The notes beneath the pieces are model-generated. The model was not told the DNA's origin. It saw only the letters and a list, made by a program, of their open reading frames with translations, and searched no databases. From positions 312,736 to 376,735 of the forward strand of contig NZ_VHIQ01000001.1 of assembly GCF_006494535.1 (NCBI RefSeq): a DNA stretch of 64,000 nt, in the 5' to 3' direction. The position numbers and the translations under genes were made by a program. The stretch comes from Paucihalobacter ruber. GTDB lineage: Bacteria; Bacteroidota; Bacteroidia; Flavobacteriales; Flavobacteriaceae. This document shows positions 1 to 8,641 of this stretch, one piece after another (position 1 is the first letter of the stretch; each line of letters starts with the position of its first letter).

Positions 1-2
1 TA

Positions 3-791
3 TCGTACAACGCCGTGCATACTCCTATGGAAGCCAAAGAAGAAGACCTAAAAAAATATGAAGGGCACGACAGACCAGTTTTGGCAGCCATGACCTGGTC
101 TTTAGATCAAAATATTGGTAAACTCAGAGACAAATTAGAAGAGCTCAATTTATTAGACAACACCCTTATTTTCTTTTTAAGTGATAATGGTGGCGCTCAT
201 AATAACGATTCAAAACACGGACCATTAAAAGGATGGAAGGGCAATAAATTTGAAGCAGGTCATCGCGTACCTTTTATAGTAAGCTGGCCTTCGGTTCTTA
301 AAACTAACGGCACTTTTAACGGTTTAACCTCATCACTTGACATTTTTAGTACCGCAATATCTGCAGCCGGCATTAAACCCGAAGAGAATCAAATTTTAGA
401 CGGTGTAGATTTATTGCCATTTCTAAAGGGTGAAAAAACAGGTAACCCACATCAGGAGTTATACTGGAGAAAATTGGATGAAGCTGCCGCACGCTTGGGC
501 CAACACAAATTAATTAGATTAGAAAATTACGGAACTACGCTATATAATCTGAGTGAAGATTTAGGTGAAATGGATAATTTAATCGATTCTCAAAAAGAAA
601 TCCATCAAACTTTACAGGACAATCTTTTGAAATGGGAAGAACAAATGATGGCTCCCTTATGGCGTGAAGGAGATGCGTGGGAGGACGTTACCTATCACAT
701 TCACCAGCGATTGATGGAAAACAAAGAAGTATTGTTTAAAGAGCCAAAAGAAAAGAAAACAGTGGCCCAGGCTAAAAACAATAACCCTTAA
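3..791 (+). CDS. Sulfatase, C-terminal part (5' end outside window)
   Basis: C-terminal ~262 residues of a formylglycine-dependent sulfatase. The frame is open to the left edge and reads SYNAVHTPMEA before the first possible internal start (GTG at 15), so the true start and the C-x-P/A-x-R active site lie outside the window. Visible family marks are LSDNGG (about residue 55 of the visible part), the K-x(4)-G-H-R-VPFI block that closes the active site, and the C-terminal subdomain with an LYWRKLDE-type strand. The Lys-rich tail is ordinary. Family knowledge: S1 sulfatases remove sulfate from polysaccharides or small esters, usually in the periplasm of marine Bacteroidota. The next gene, a secreted beta-helix protein 110 bp downstream on the same strand, fits a sulfated-glycan locus. 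The substrate cannot be told. Confidence 0.9.
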   Translation, partial: SYNAVHTPMEAKEEDLKKYEGHDRPVLAAMTWSLDQNIGKLRDKLEELNLLDNTLIFFLSDNGGAHNNDSKHGPLKGWKGNKFEAGHRVPFIVSWPSVLKTNGTFNGLTSSLDIFSTAISAAGIKPEENQILDGVDLLPFLKGEKTGNPHQELYWRKLDEAAARLGQHKLIRLENYGTTLYNLSEDLGEMDNLIDSQKEIHQTLQDNLLKWEEQMMAPLWREGDAWEDVTYHIHQRLMENKEVLFKEPKEKKTVAQAKNNNP

Positions 792-901
792 TTTAAAATT
801 CTTGTAAATGGCGTTTAATCAGTCAAATACCTTAAAATCTTGACAAGCAATTATTCTAAATATTCCAATACTACTTTATTAATTTTATCAAGTTATTTAT
901 A

Positions 902-2542
902 ATGACTTCAAAACTTCTTTTTGTTTGTTTACTTTTAAGTTTGAACTGCTGTTCTCAACCCAATGAAAGCAATTACTATTTTCATCCTGAGTTAGGTAAT
1001 GACCAAAATAATGGCACCAATAAATCACAAGCCTTTAAGAGCCTGAAAAAGCTAAACAGTTTAAGCTTAAAGCCCGGCGACACTATTTTTTTAGCATCAG
1101 GAACCACATTTAAAGAGACATTACTCCTCGCAAAAATAAGTGGCAAAAAAAATAATCCAATTGTTGTAACTTCTGTTAGTTGGGATAACTCTGAAACGGT
1201 TCAACCTGCGGTAATTGATTTTAAAAATTTTGAAGCAGGCATACATATTGAAGATGCTTCTTTCATTAATATTTCAAATATCAAGCTTACAGGCAATGGA
1301 TACGACGCTAATACACCTCAAGATTTCAATAGACGTTGTGGTATTTTATTGACGAATAAAGCTGCAACTATAGTTGAGCATATTTACTTGGATCATTTAG
1401 AAATTTTTGATGTTTTTTATGAAAATAAAGGTTTTGTTCGGGGTTTAGAAGAGGTGAAAACCGCCAATGGCACCCAAAAATACGGTTGGGGAATAAGAAT
1501 TATCAATCAAAATGAAAATGCGATTATAAAAGACATCACCCTCAAAAATAATATTATTAATAATGTTGCACATACCGGTATTAAACTCACAGGTAATCAA
1601 AAGAATATTAGCAATATCATTATAGACAATAATGAGGTTAGTTACACCGGCGGACCGGGAATTCAGATGTCTGAAGTGACAAATGTTCATGTTCTAAACA
1701 ATGTTGTTACATATTCCGGCAGTGATAACGATACCAGAAAATGGGGTCGCGGCAGCGGATTATGGACCTGGGGCTCCGACCATGTATTGATAGAAAAAAA
1801 CAAATTTATGTACGCCAACGGTCCCGGAGACTCTGCAGGTGTTCATATAGACTTTAATTGTAACGACATTGTTATTCAATATAATTTAAGCGCACACAAT
1901 GCCGGTGGATTTTGTGAAATACTGGGCAATAACTACAACTGTGTGTACCGCTATAATGTAAGTGTAAACGACGGCCATAGAATAAAAGGCGAAAACGGCG
2001 CCTTTCAAGAAGGAAAACTATTTTGGCTAAGTGGTTACCAAGGCAATAAAAGCCCAAGAAAAGGACCCGTAAACTCTTACTTTTATAACAACACCATGTA
2101 CGTTGACGAGACAATTATTTCAAAATTTGCGGTTGACAATACTTCAAAAGGCATTTTAATCGCTAATAATATATTTTATCTGTTAGGTGATTCTAAAATG
2201 GTAAAAGGCGATCAATATGTACCTGATAACAGCAATAAAACGGCCAGCGAACAAGTCTTCTTTAAGCACAATCTGTTTTTGAGTGAAGAGAACTGGCCCA
2301 ATGAAATTGGCTTAACCGATGAAACGCCATTTTATGGTAATCCTGAATTTTTAAATGCAGGCGGACTAACGATAGAGGACTATTTACCAAAAGCTAGAGA
2401 TTTGGTCAAACAAAAAGGACTCCTAATAAACCCTTTACCGGAAGACGATTTTTTTACATCAGAATCGCTTCAACTTAAAACTGATATTTTGGGTAATACT
2501 ATTGGTAAAACACCAAGTATTGGTGCCATAGAACCAAAATAA
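902..2542 (+). CDS. Secreted right-handed parallel beta-helix protein
   Basis: 546 residues. An N-terminal hydrophobic signal (residues 1-18) ends in NCCSQ and may be a lipoprotein signal, although the lipobox is imperfect. Residues 22-55 (YYFHPELGNDQNNGT) form the cap seen in PL6/pectate-lyase-like and related beta-helix proteins. From about 110 to 430 come repeated N-rich turns with I/V strands (NISNIKLTGNGYD, NNIINNVAHTGIKLTG), typical of PbH1 repeats. The end, GKTPSIGAIEPK, is a common terminus of such proteins. Family knowledge: many are polysaccharide lyases or glycoside hydrolases, and their place beside a sulfatase suggests action on a sulfated polysaccharide. I could not identify catalytic residues, so the enzyme class is open; it could also be a non-catalytic binding protein. 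It converges with the next gene across 37 bp. Confidence 0.8.
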   Translation: MTSKLLFVCLLLSLNCCSQPNESNYYFHPELGNDQNNGTNKSQAFKSLKKLNSLSLKPGDTIFLASGTTFKETLLLAKISGKKNNPIVVTSVSWDNSETVQPAVIDFKNFEAGIHIEDASFINISNIKLTGNGYDANTPQDFNRRCGILLTNKAATIVEHIYLDHLEIFDVFYENKGFVRGLEEVKTANGTQKYGWGIRIINQNENAIIKDITLKNNIINNVAHTGIKLTGNQKNISNIIIDNNEVSYTGGPGIQMSEVTNVHVLNNVVTYSGSDNDTRKWGRGSGLWTWGSDHVLIEKNKFMYANGPGDSAGVHIDFNCNDIVIQYNLSAHNAGGFCEILGNNYNCVYRYNVSVNDGHRIKGENGAFQEGKLFWLSGYQGNKSPRKGPVNSYFYNNTMYVDETIISKFAVDNTSKGILIANNIFYLLGDSKMVKGDQYVPDNSNKTASEQVFFKHNLFLSEENWPNEIGLTDETPFYGNPEFLNAGGLTIEDYLPKARDLVKQKGLLINPLPEDDFFTSESLQLKTDILGNTIGKTPSIGAIEPK

Positions 2543-2579
2543 AACGATACAACGTTTTAGTCTTATACGATTTGTCTGA

Positions 2580-3482
2580 TCAGAAATCGGTTAAATTGGG
2601 TTTTAAATGGGAAAACTCCTGGGGAATAAGAGGATTTTCGAGTAAAATCACGTTGCGGTTTTGGAGGCCTAATTCTTCAACAATATTGGCGTAATAGCTA
2701 TTAAAGATTGTATCTAACACACCCGATTCTGTTATTTTACTTAAGCCAAATTCAATACGCTTTGCTAAGTCAGGCATTTGCGGATTAACATAAAACACCA
2801 AAGGGAATGGATAGAAAAACATCGTATTTTCATCTTGTGTTAATGTTTTATATTTTGACGCACGGCTTTTAAAAACACTTCGAACTTCATTCGCGCCAAA
2901 GCAGGTATAATCAAACTTTCCATCGGCCAAACGCTCAAAAACATCATCAAAATCGCCTTCTTCTGCAACATTATATCTGTTATGCCTAAATATCGTGGCA
3001 TCGCTCCAAGAAACAGGAACACCATTTTTTAACTGCTGCAGTTGAGATAATGAAACAGTCGAATGAAACTTGTTCATATCAGTTGTTTTTATAATAGGAA
3101 TGCGATAACCCAACAGATTCCTTGCTATTGGTTGTGCAATCATGATAAAATCTCCGGGGTTAAATTTCTGATTACCGGCGACGGTTACAAATAAATGATG
3201 TTGTCTTTTGCTAAACACATCAGATTCTTCTAATCCGGGATATTCGGTTACACTTTCTTCAATTTTAAACAAACCAAATTCTAAAACAGTAGCTGTTAAA
3301 ATAGCATTGAGCACCTCGCACTCGTAATCTTTTCTAATTTCAGACCTATTGCCATTCCAGAAGTCAACAATGGTAGTATCGGTTTGTTTTACTTGAGGTT
3401 CTAGCATGGTTTTTTGATTATTTTTTTGATTACAGAACATCAGCATCAGAAAAGCAATACCAATATTAATAATATTAAACAT
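2580..3482 (-). CDS. Solute-binding lipoprotein (family 3-like periplasmic fold)
   Basis: 300 residues. The N-terminus is a short hydrophobic signal ending at Cys17 (LMLMFCNQ), so it is probably a lipoprotein. The body resembles type 2 periplasmic binding proteins (amino-acid or phosphonate receptor style). The region around residues 160-200 (VAEEGDFDDVFERLADGKFDYTCF would be its central part) looks like the hinge and lobe that bind a ligand, and the C-terminal FGLSKITESGVLDTIFNSYY is the typical closing helix. There is no permease or ATPase gene next to it, so it stands alone. It is divergent from the coiled-coil gene at 3601, and the 118 bp between them must carry both promoters. The ligand is unknown. 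A sensory rather than transport role is possible. Confidence 0.65.
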   Translation of the reverse strand: MFNIINIGIAFLMLMFCNQKNNQKTMLEPQVKQTDTTIVDFWNGNRSEIRKDYECEVLNAILTATVLEFGLFKIEESVTEYPGLEESDVFSKRQHHLFVTVAGNQKFNPGDFIMIAQPIARNLLGYRIPIIKTTDMNKFHSTVSLSQLQQLKNGVPVSWSDATIFRHNRYNVAEEGDFDDVFERLADGKFDYTCFGANEVRSVFKSRASKYKTLTQDENTMFFYPFPLVFYVNPQMPDLAKRIEFGLSKITESGVLDTIFNSYYANIVEELGLQNRNVILLENPLIPQEFSHLKPNLTDF

Positions 3483-3600
3483 GTTTAAAGATAAAACTAT
3501 TTGCTAAAAAATACCCTCATATAAAAGGCATAAATGATATATATCATTTTTAATTCTCTCATATAAACGTACATTTAAAAGCAACATTAAATACAAACAG

Positions 3601-4203
3601 ATGAAAACAACAGTAAATACAACTATGGTTGACAAAGCAGTTGATTTTCTAAGAAAAGCTGCTGTAGAACTTGAGGAATTACAAGTTCAGGCGTCACTGG
3701 GAAAAGCAGAATTAGAAGATGCGTTTGAAGATGCTAAAAAAGATTTCAATCGGTTTGTTCATGATTCAAAAACCAAAGTGCAAAAGAGTCAGGATAAATA
3801 TGAAGAAATTAAAACCATGTTTGAAGAATTAATGGTTCAATTAGCACTCGGAAAAGCAGAAACTATAGATGCTTTCAAAGATCAAAAGAAAAACATTCTT
3901 TTAAAACTTCACGACATTGAAGTGAAAATTAAAACCAACGACACTTTGAATAAGGCTTACAACCAACTATTAATGGAAATAGACAAATTCAAAGTAAAAC
4001 TGGATATTTTAGAGAATAATTTAGAAGACACTAAATCTAATTTTAAAACCACTTACGATAAAGGAAAACAAGAGTTTTTAGAATTTGTACAGAAGTTTAA
4101 AAGTGACCACGAAGCGCAGAAAGAAGAAACCCAGTGGGACCATTTTCAAGGGGAAATGTCTGAAGCCTTTCATCACTTTAAACAAGCCTTTTCAAAATCT
4201 TAA
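3601..4203 (+). CDS. Coiled-coil protein with internal 50-residue repeat
   Basis: 200 residues, nearly all predicted helix, with no signal peptide and no membrane segment. Two copies of one block are visible: residues 25-48 (EELQVQASLGKAELEDAF) and 75-98 (EELMVQLALGKAETIDAF), exactly 50 residues apart. A third, worn copy may lie at about 124-148. The amphipathic, Lys/Glu-rich pattern is phasin-like or apolipoprotein-like, suggesting binding to a surface or self-assembly, but I do not recognise a named family. It converges on the aarF-like gene, with a hairpin (4228-4270) between them. The other neighbour of that kinase (5985-6359) is also a coiled-coil protein, so the two may act together. 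A promoter-like TACATTTA lies about 30 bp upstream. Confidence 0.75.
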   Translation: MKTTVNTTMVDKAVDFLRKAAVELEELQVQASLGKAELEDAFEDAKKDFNRFVHDSKTKVQKSQDKYEEIKTMFEELMVQLALGKAETIDAFKDQKKNILLKLHDIEVKIKTNDTLNKAYNQLLMEIDKFKVKLDILENNLEDTKSNFKTTYDKGKQEFLEFVQKFKSDHEAQKEETQWDHFQGEMSEAFHHFKQAFSKS

Positions 4204-4227
4204 AGTTGTTTGATTTTAAGCAGATGT

Positions 4228-4270
4228 AAACCTCAAAACGCTTCAATTTAAAGATAGTGTTTTGAGGTTT
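4228..4270. terminator. Hairpin between convergent genes
   Basis: A perfect 12-bp inverted repeat (AAACCTCAAAAC / GTTTTGAGGTTT, loop 19 bases) sits between the stop codons of the coiled-coil gene and the aarF-like gene. It probably ends transcription from both sides. Neither side has a long T run, so the mechanism is less certain than the position. Confidence 0.5.
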
Positions 4271-4276
4271 GGTTTA

Positions 4277-5983
4277 TTACCACTTATGGTAATCTTTTTT
4301 TCTGATATCCTGCAGCATTCCAAATCCTATAATAAAGGTCAACACAAAACCAAGGATACCAACAACCGAAATTTCTTTCCATAAAGGCGGAATATTGGAA
4401 ATAATGAACAACGAAGACCCAATAATTAGCGCCACCATAATAAAAGCAGATACCAACTGAGTGGTTAAACGTCTCAACGTATGAATAATGGGATCTACAC
4501 CTTTGTGAGTTAAATCGACCTCTACTTTGCCCCTGTTTATTTTTCGGATGGCATTCTTAAGATCTCTGGGGAAGTCTTCCATGTAATCGGCCAACTCGTA
4601 AATTGAATTGAAAACCTTTTTGCCCATCAATAACGGACTATAATTACGGGTAATACTTTTAGAAAGGAAAGGTCTTACCATTTCAAACTGATCTAATTCC
4701 GGATCTAATTTTTCGAGAACACCTTCTAACGTAACCAATGCTCTTGCAAACAGATAGAAATGGGTTGGCACCTTTAAACCGTGAGCTACTATGATGTCTT
4801 TTAGCTCCAGCAATAAGGTGCTCATTTCGTTTTTATGGAGGTCTTTCGCGTAATATTTTTCAACAAACTCATTGATATCAAACTCCAAAGAGCGCATATC
4901 GTTAATAACCGTAGCATCGGATAATTGCTGAATAGATTGAATTATTTGTTTAACATTTTTGTTAGAAATAGCAGTAAATAGTTTACCAAAAACCTTGATA
5001 TCTCTGGGTAAAATAGTTCCCATCATACCAAAATCCAAAAAGCAAATATGCCTGTTTGGTAGTACTAATAAATTTCCGGGATGCGGATCGGCATGGAAGA
5101 AACCGTACTCGAACACTTGTTTAAAAAAACTATTGCTTAAACGACGCGCAATCAATTTGGTGTCGATATTTTTTTCGGCTAATTTTTGAAGTCTATCAAT
5201 TTTTATTCCTGCAATAAACTCCATTGCAAGTACTCTTTCGGTAGTAAAATCTTTGTAAACCAACGGGGCGTGTGCAAATTGATCCAAGCTGGTATCATTA
5301 CTAATATGGTTATAAAAGCGTTGTATATTAACAGATTCATTAATAAAATCTAATTCTTTTAAAATGGCACTTTCAAAATTTTTCACCAATCCGATAGGGT
5401 CAAAACTTTTCAAAGACGGTATTCTATTCTCAAGAATTTCGGCGATGGAATACATCACCTTAATATCTTCTAAAATCACATCTTTAATTCCGGGTCGTTG
5501 CACCTTTAAGGCTACGCGTTTTCCTGAATGCAAAATTACCTTATGAACCTGTGCCATTGATGCCGAAGCAAAAGGGTGCGGCTCAAACCAGGCGAACAAA
5601 TCGTCAATATCTTTTTTGAGTTCAGACACCACTACTTGTTTTACAGTATCATCGCGCATAGGCGGCACATTGTCTTGTAGTTTTTCAAACTCCAGCACCA
5701 ATTCAAAAGGAATCAAATCTGGCCTATTGCTCAACACCTGGCCAAACTTGATAAAAGTGGGTCCGAGCTCTTCGCAAACCAATCGCATTTTTTCCCATTT
5801 GGTATATCTTAAAGCCTGCGTTTTGGTTTTTTGCGGAATTAATTTTTGAAGAAAGGCGTATTTCTTTTTCTCTTCAAGATGCTGCACCAAATCCTCAAAA
5901 CCATACTTGAGTAACACCTTCAGGATTTCGTTATATCTTGAAACGGATTTGTACTTGCGTTTTATGTTGGCAATAAAGCTCAT
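4277..5983 (-). CDS. AarF/UbiB (ABC1/ADCK) family atypical kinase
   Basis: 568 residues. Family marks in order: the K-x-G-Q motif in GPTFIKFGQVLSNRPDL (about residues 75-92), the Ala-rich loop FASASMAQVHK, the lysine strand RVALKVQRPG, the catalytic HADPHPGNLL (about residue 300) and the metal-binding CFLDFGMMG. Two hydrophobic helices close the C-terminus (about 505-560), as in membrane-anchored UbiB proteins. Family knowledge: UbiB/ADCK proteins are ATPases that support isoprenoid-quinone or lipid metabolism. Flavobacteria normally use menaquinone, so a role in lipid or quinone homeostasis is a better guess than ubiquinone synthesis itself. The coiled-coil gene upstream ends only 1 bp before this start, so the two are co-transcribed. 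Confidence 0.92.
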   Translation of the reverse strand: MSFIANIKRKYKSVSRYNEILKVLLKYGFEDLVQHLEEKKKYAFLQKLIPQKTKTQALRYTKWEKMRLVCEELGPTFIKFGQVLSNRPDLIPFELVLEFEKLQDNVPPMRDDTVKQVVVSELKKDIDDLFAWFEPHPFASASMAQVHKVILHSGKRVALKVQRPGIKDVILEDIKVMYSIAEILENRIPSLKSFDPIGLVKNFESAILKELDFINESVNIQRFYNHISNDTSLDQFAHAPLVYKDFTTERVLAMEFIAGIKIDRLQKLAEKNIDTKLIARRLSNSFFKQVFEYGFFHADPHPGNLLVLPNRHICFLDFGMMGTILPRDIKVFGKLFTAISNKNVKQIIQSIQQLSDATVINDMRSLEFDINEFVEKYYAKDLHKNEMSTLLLELKDIIVAHGLKVPTHFYLFARALVTLEGVLEKLDPELDQFEMVRPFLSKSITRNYSPLLMGKKVFNSIYELADYMEDFPRDLKNAIRKINRGKVEVDLTHKGVDPIIHTLRRLTTQLVSAFIMVALIIGSSLFIISNIPPLWKEISVVGILGFVLTFIIGFGMLQDIRKKDYHKW

Positions 5984-5984
5984 G

Positions 5985-6359
5985 TTATTGTTTGGCTTCC
6001 AGATGATTTAATCGGGCTTCTAACAAAGCAATTTTATTTTCAGACTTTTCTAACTTGATATTGAGTGCTGCTATTTCGTCTGTATGGGCTATGTTTATTT
6101 TCTTATAGAATTTAACAATAAGTTCTTCAATTTTTTCTTCAAGTTCTTCCTTGGCCTGATTGGCCTTTAGAATAAACTTATCAATAAATTCAACCTCATT
6201 GCCTTCAGAATCAATGATATCTTCCTTCGCAAGTTTATTAAAGTGCTCCTTACCCTTTTCAGACATTTCGCCAATTTTCTCAAATAAATTGTGCTCTCTG
6301 GCTAAAACGTATAAACTGGACGACAGCGTTAATAATTCAATAATTGTTTTAGTTCTCAT
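5985..6359 (-). CDS. Small coiled-coil protein upstream of aarF-like kinase
   Basis: 124 residues. A short hydrophobic stretch near the N-terminus (ELLTLSSSLYVLA) is followed by charged helices, ending in a clear heptad pattern (IAALNIKLEKSENKIALLEARLNHLEAKQ shown here only in part: LEKSENKIALLEARLNHLE). The Lys/Glu-rich helical layout recalls phasin-like or PhaF-type proteins, but there is no firm family match by eye. The stop codon lies 1 bp before the start of the AarF/UbiB-like gene, which argues for one transcript and a shared task, perhaps membrane or lipid related. The gene is divergent from the CBS-domain gene at 6482. Confidence 0.75.
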   Translation of the reverse strand: MRTKTIIELLTLSSSLYVLAREHNLFEKIGEMSEKGKEHFNKLAKEDIIDSEGNEVEFIDKFILKANQAKEELEEKIEELIVKFYKKINIAHTDEIAALNIKLEKSENKIALLEARLNHLEAKQ

Positions 6360-6481
6360 GGCGTAAATACTTGGTTTATTCTACCAATAAAAGTATAACA
6401 TCTAACACACATTAAATATGATGATGGTCATTTCAGCTCTCGATTTAAGTTGTTAAATTTAAAGATGTAAAAGTCTAAGAC

Positions 6482-6901
6482 ATGAAAGCAAATACTATTT
6501 CAGAAATAATGACCAAAGAGGTTATTTCTGTTACTCCTGAACAAAAACTGTTAGATGTAAAACACATTTACGAAAAAGAAAATTTCCACCATCACATTCC
6601 GGTTGTTAACAACAACCAGTTGGTAGGAATGATTAGTCTGGCCGATTTTATGTATAGTATTAACGGTGCCGGACTTGATGACGATGATATGATTTACACC
6701 GAAAAACAAGTCCAGGATATCATGATGCCCAACGTTAAATGTGTTGATATCAATGCAACCATCGATGATGTTGCCGAAACTCTAACAAAAGTTAGATTTA
6801 GAGCGCTACCGGTTGTTGAAAACAAACAATTAGTAGGCATTGTTACAACCGCCGATATTATTAGACACTATTTGACCAAGCAAAAACAGCCACTTCATTG
6901 A
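6482..6901 (+). CDS. CBS-domain pair protein
   Basis: 139 residues consisting of two CBS domains only. The first spans about 8-60 (IMTKEVISVTPEQKLLDVK, then VGMISLADF) and the second 77-130 (IMMPNVKCVDINATIDDV, then VGIVTTADIIRHYL). CBS pairs bind adenine nucleotides or other ligands and regulate partner proteins, and stand-alone versions are often stress or redox linked. No enzymatic domain is attached. The mlaE-like gene starts 88 bp downstream on the same strand, so co-expression with lipid transport is possible but not shown. An acidic stretch (GLDDDDM) links the two halves. Confidence 0.88.
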   Translation: MKANTISEIMTKEVISVTPEQKLLDVKHIYEKENFHHHIPVVNNNQLVGMISLADFMYSINGAGLDDDDMIYTEKQVQDIMMPNVKCVDINATIDDVAETLTKVRFRALPVVENKQLVGIVTTADIIRHYLTKQKQPLH

Positions 6902-6989
6902 CATCTTTGTTGAATTGAGTTGTTGGTGATTCATACCAGTCAAATTTGATCTATTAGCCGGAAATTTAAAATAACTAAATGAAGCAGAT

Positions 6990-7760
6990 ATGATGGGTAC
7001 CGGAAACATAGAGCGTTTTTTTATTGAGATTGGTGATTTTTCATATTTCACAAAACGTTTCTTTAAGGAAGTTTTTACCAGACCATTCGAGTTTAAAGAG
7101 CTGTTAAAACAGTGCTACAATATTGGTAATAAATCGCTTTTACTGGTAAGTGTTACCGCTTTTATCATAGGATTGGTGATTACCTTACAAACCAGGCCAA
7201 CCCTACAGGAATTTGGTGCAGAAGCCTGGATGCCATCTATGGTAAGTATTTCAATCATTAGAGAAATTGGTCCGGTGATTATCGCCTTAACCTTTGCCGG
7301 CCGAATTGCCTCAGGCATTGGTGCAGAATTAGGCTCTATGCGCGTCACCGAACAGATAGACGCTATGGAAGTTTCAGGTACCAACCCGTTTAAATATTTG
7401 GTGGTTACACGTGTAGTAGCGACAACGCTAATGCTACCTATTTTAGTAATTATTGGTGATGCCATAGCGTTATATGGTTCTTTTATAGTTGAAAATTTAA
7501 AAGGTGATGTGTCACTCACGCTTTATTTTACCAAAGCCATCAATGCACTTTCATACACCGATATCATCCCAGCAACCATCAAAACCTTTTTCTTTGGTTT
7601 TGCTATTGGCATGGTAGGATGTTACAAGGGTTTTAATTGCGAAAAAGGTACCGTAGGTGTAGGTTTGGCAGCCAACTCAGCCGTTGTTTTTGCCTCTATG
7701 CTGTTGTTTATATTAGATTTTATAGCCGTATTCATAACCGATATATTCTTTGAAATTTAA
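6990..7760 (+). CDS. mlaE: MlaE-family ABC transporter permease
   Basis: 256 residues with about five membrane helices. It matches the MlaE/YrbE family: the GPVIIALTFAGRIASGIGAE block followed by LGSMRVTEQIDAMEVSG (about 95-128) is the family signature. It is the inner-membrane permease of a retrograde or anterograde phospholipid transporter. The ATPase gene begins on the next base after this stop codon (TAA then ATG), and an MCE-domain gene follows, giving the usual E-F-D order. The first of two adjacent Met codons is taken as start. Direction of lipid transport cannot be read from the sequence. Confidence 0.93.
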   Translation: MMGTGNIERFFIEIGDFSYFTKRFFKEVFTRPFEFKELLKQCYNIGNKSLLLVSVTAFIIGLVITLQTRPTLQEFGAEAWMPSMVSISIIREIGPVIIALTFAGRIASGIGAELGSMRVTEQIDAMEVSGTNPFKYLVVTRVVATTLMLPILVIIGDAIALYGSFIVENLKGDVSLTLYFTKAINALSYTDIIPATIKTFFFGFAIGMVGCYKGFNCEKGTVGVGLAANSAVVFASMLLFILDFIAVFITDIFFEI

Positions 7761-8546
7761 ATGATAAGTCAAACTCCATATAGTCAACTTAAGCGCGACA
7801 TCGCCTCTAAAAAGCATCCCATTTTAAAAATTGAAAATTTAAAAAAGGCTTTTGGAGACAATGTGGTACTTGACGGATTTAACCTTGAGCTCTTTGAAGG
7901 TGAAAATTTGGTGATTATGGGAAAATCAGGCAGCGGAAAATCTGTTATGATTAAATGCCTGATCGGACTTACAGAACCAGATTCGGGCTACGTAGAAATA
8001 ATGGGGAAAGACCTGCTATCTCTCAATCAAACCGAACTAAACGAACTGAGAACCGAAGTGGGCTTTTTATTTCAAGGCAGCGCTTTATACGATTCAATGA
8101 CCGTAAGAGAGAATTTAGAATTTCCGTTGCGCCGTCATAAACAAAAATTTGGTGTTGTAAACGATACCACACCATTGGTTGAAGAAGCGCTCAACAACGT
8201 TGGGCTACTAAGCGCCATCAACCTGATGCCTGCTGAACTTTCGGGTGGTATGAAACGCCGCATTGCCTTGGCAAGGACCTTAATTTTAAAACCTAAAATA
8301 ATTTTATACGACGAGCCAACCAGCGGCTTAGACCCCATTACCTCAAAGGAAATTATAGAACTCATGCGCAACATTCAACGGCAATACAACACCTCATCGC
8401 TCATTATCACGCACGATGTTGATTGTGCGCGTGTGGTGGCAGAACGCATCATATTGCTAATTGACGGTATTAATTATGCCGAAGGTAGCTTTAACGAACT
8501 ATCTAATTCTAAAGACGAAAAAATTAGAGCATTTTTTAAAAACTAA
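7761..8546 (+). CDS. mlaF: MlaF-family ABC ATPase
   Basis: 261 residues. Walker A GKSGSGKS at 54-61, Q-loop in FLFQGSALYDSMTV, signature LSGGMKRR, Walker B IILYDEPTSGLD and the switch His in ITHDVD are all intact. The GM after the signature serines and the short Q-loop to signature spacing fit the MlaF (YrbF) group. It powers the MlaE permease encoded directly before it with no spacer. The N-terminus has about 20 residues before the first strand, a little longer than usual, so an internal start cannot be fully excluded, but the contiguous stop-start junction supports this one. Confidence 0.94.
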   Translation: MISQTPYSQLKRDIASKKHPILKIENLKKAFGDNVVLDGFNLELFEGENLVIMGKSGSGKSVMIKCLIGLTEPDSGYVEIMGKDLLSLNQTELNELRTEVGFLFQGSALYDSMTVRENLEFPLRRHKQKFGVVNDTTPLVEEALNNVGLLSAINLMPAELSGGMKRRIALARTLILKPKIILYDEPTSGLDPITSKEIIELMRNIQRQYNTSSLIITHDVDCARVVAERIILLIDGINYAEGSFNELSNSKDEKIRAFFKN

Positions 8547-8641
8547 AACACATGAAACACCCATGTAAAAATATTGATACAAAGAAGTATGTTAATAGTA
8601 GGGCGTTCCATGTACCATTGAAAATCAATAAATATTAACAC

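Noticed and set aside
1-2542. A full polysaccharide utilisation locus
   Set aside because: Only a partial sulfatase and one beta-helix protein are visible. No SusC/SusD pair or glycoside hydrolase is in the window, so the claim cannot be supported here.
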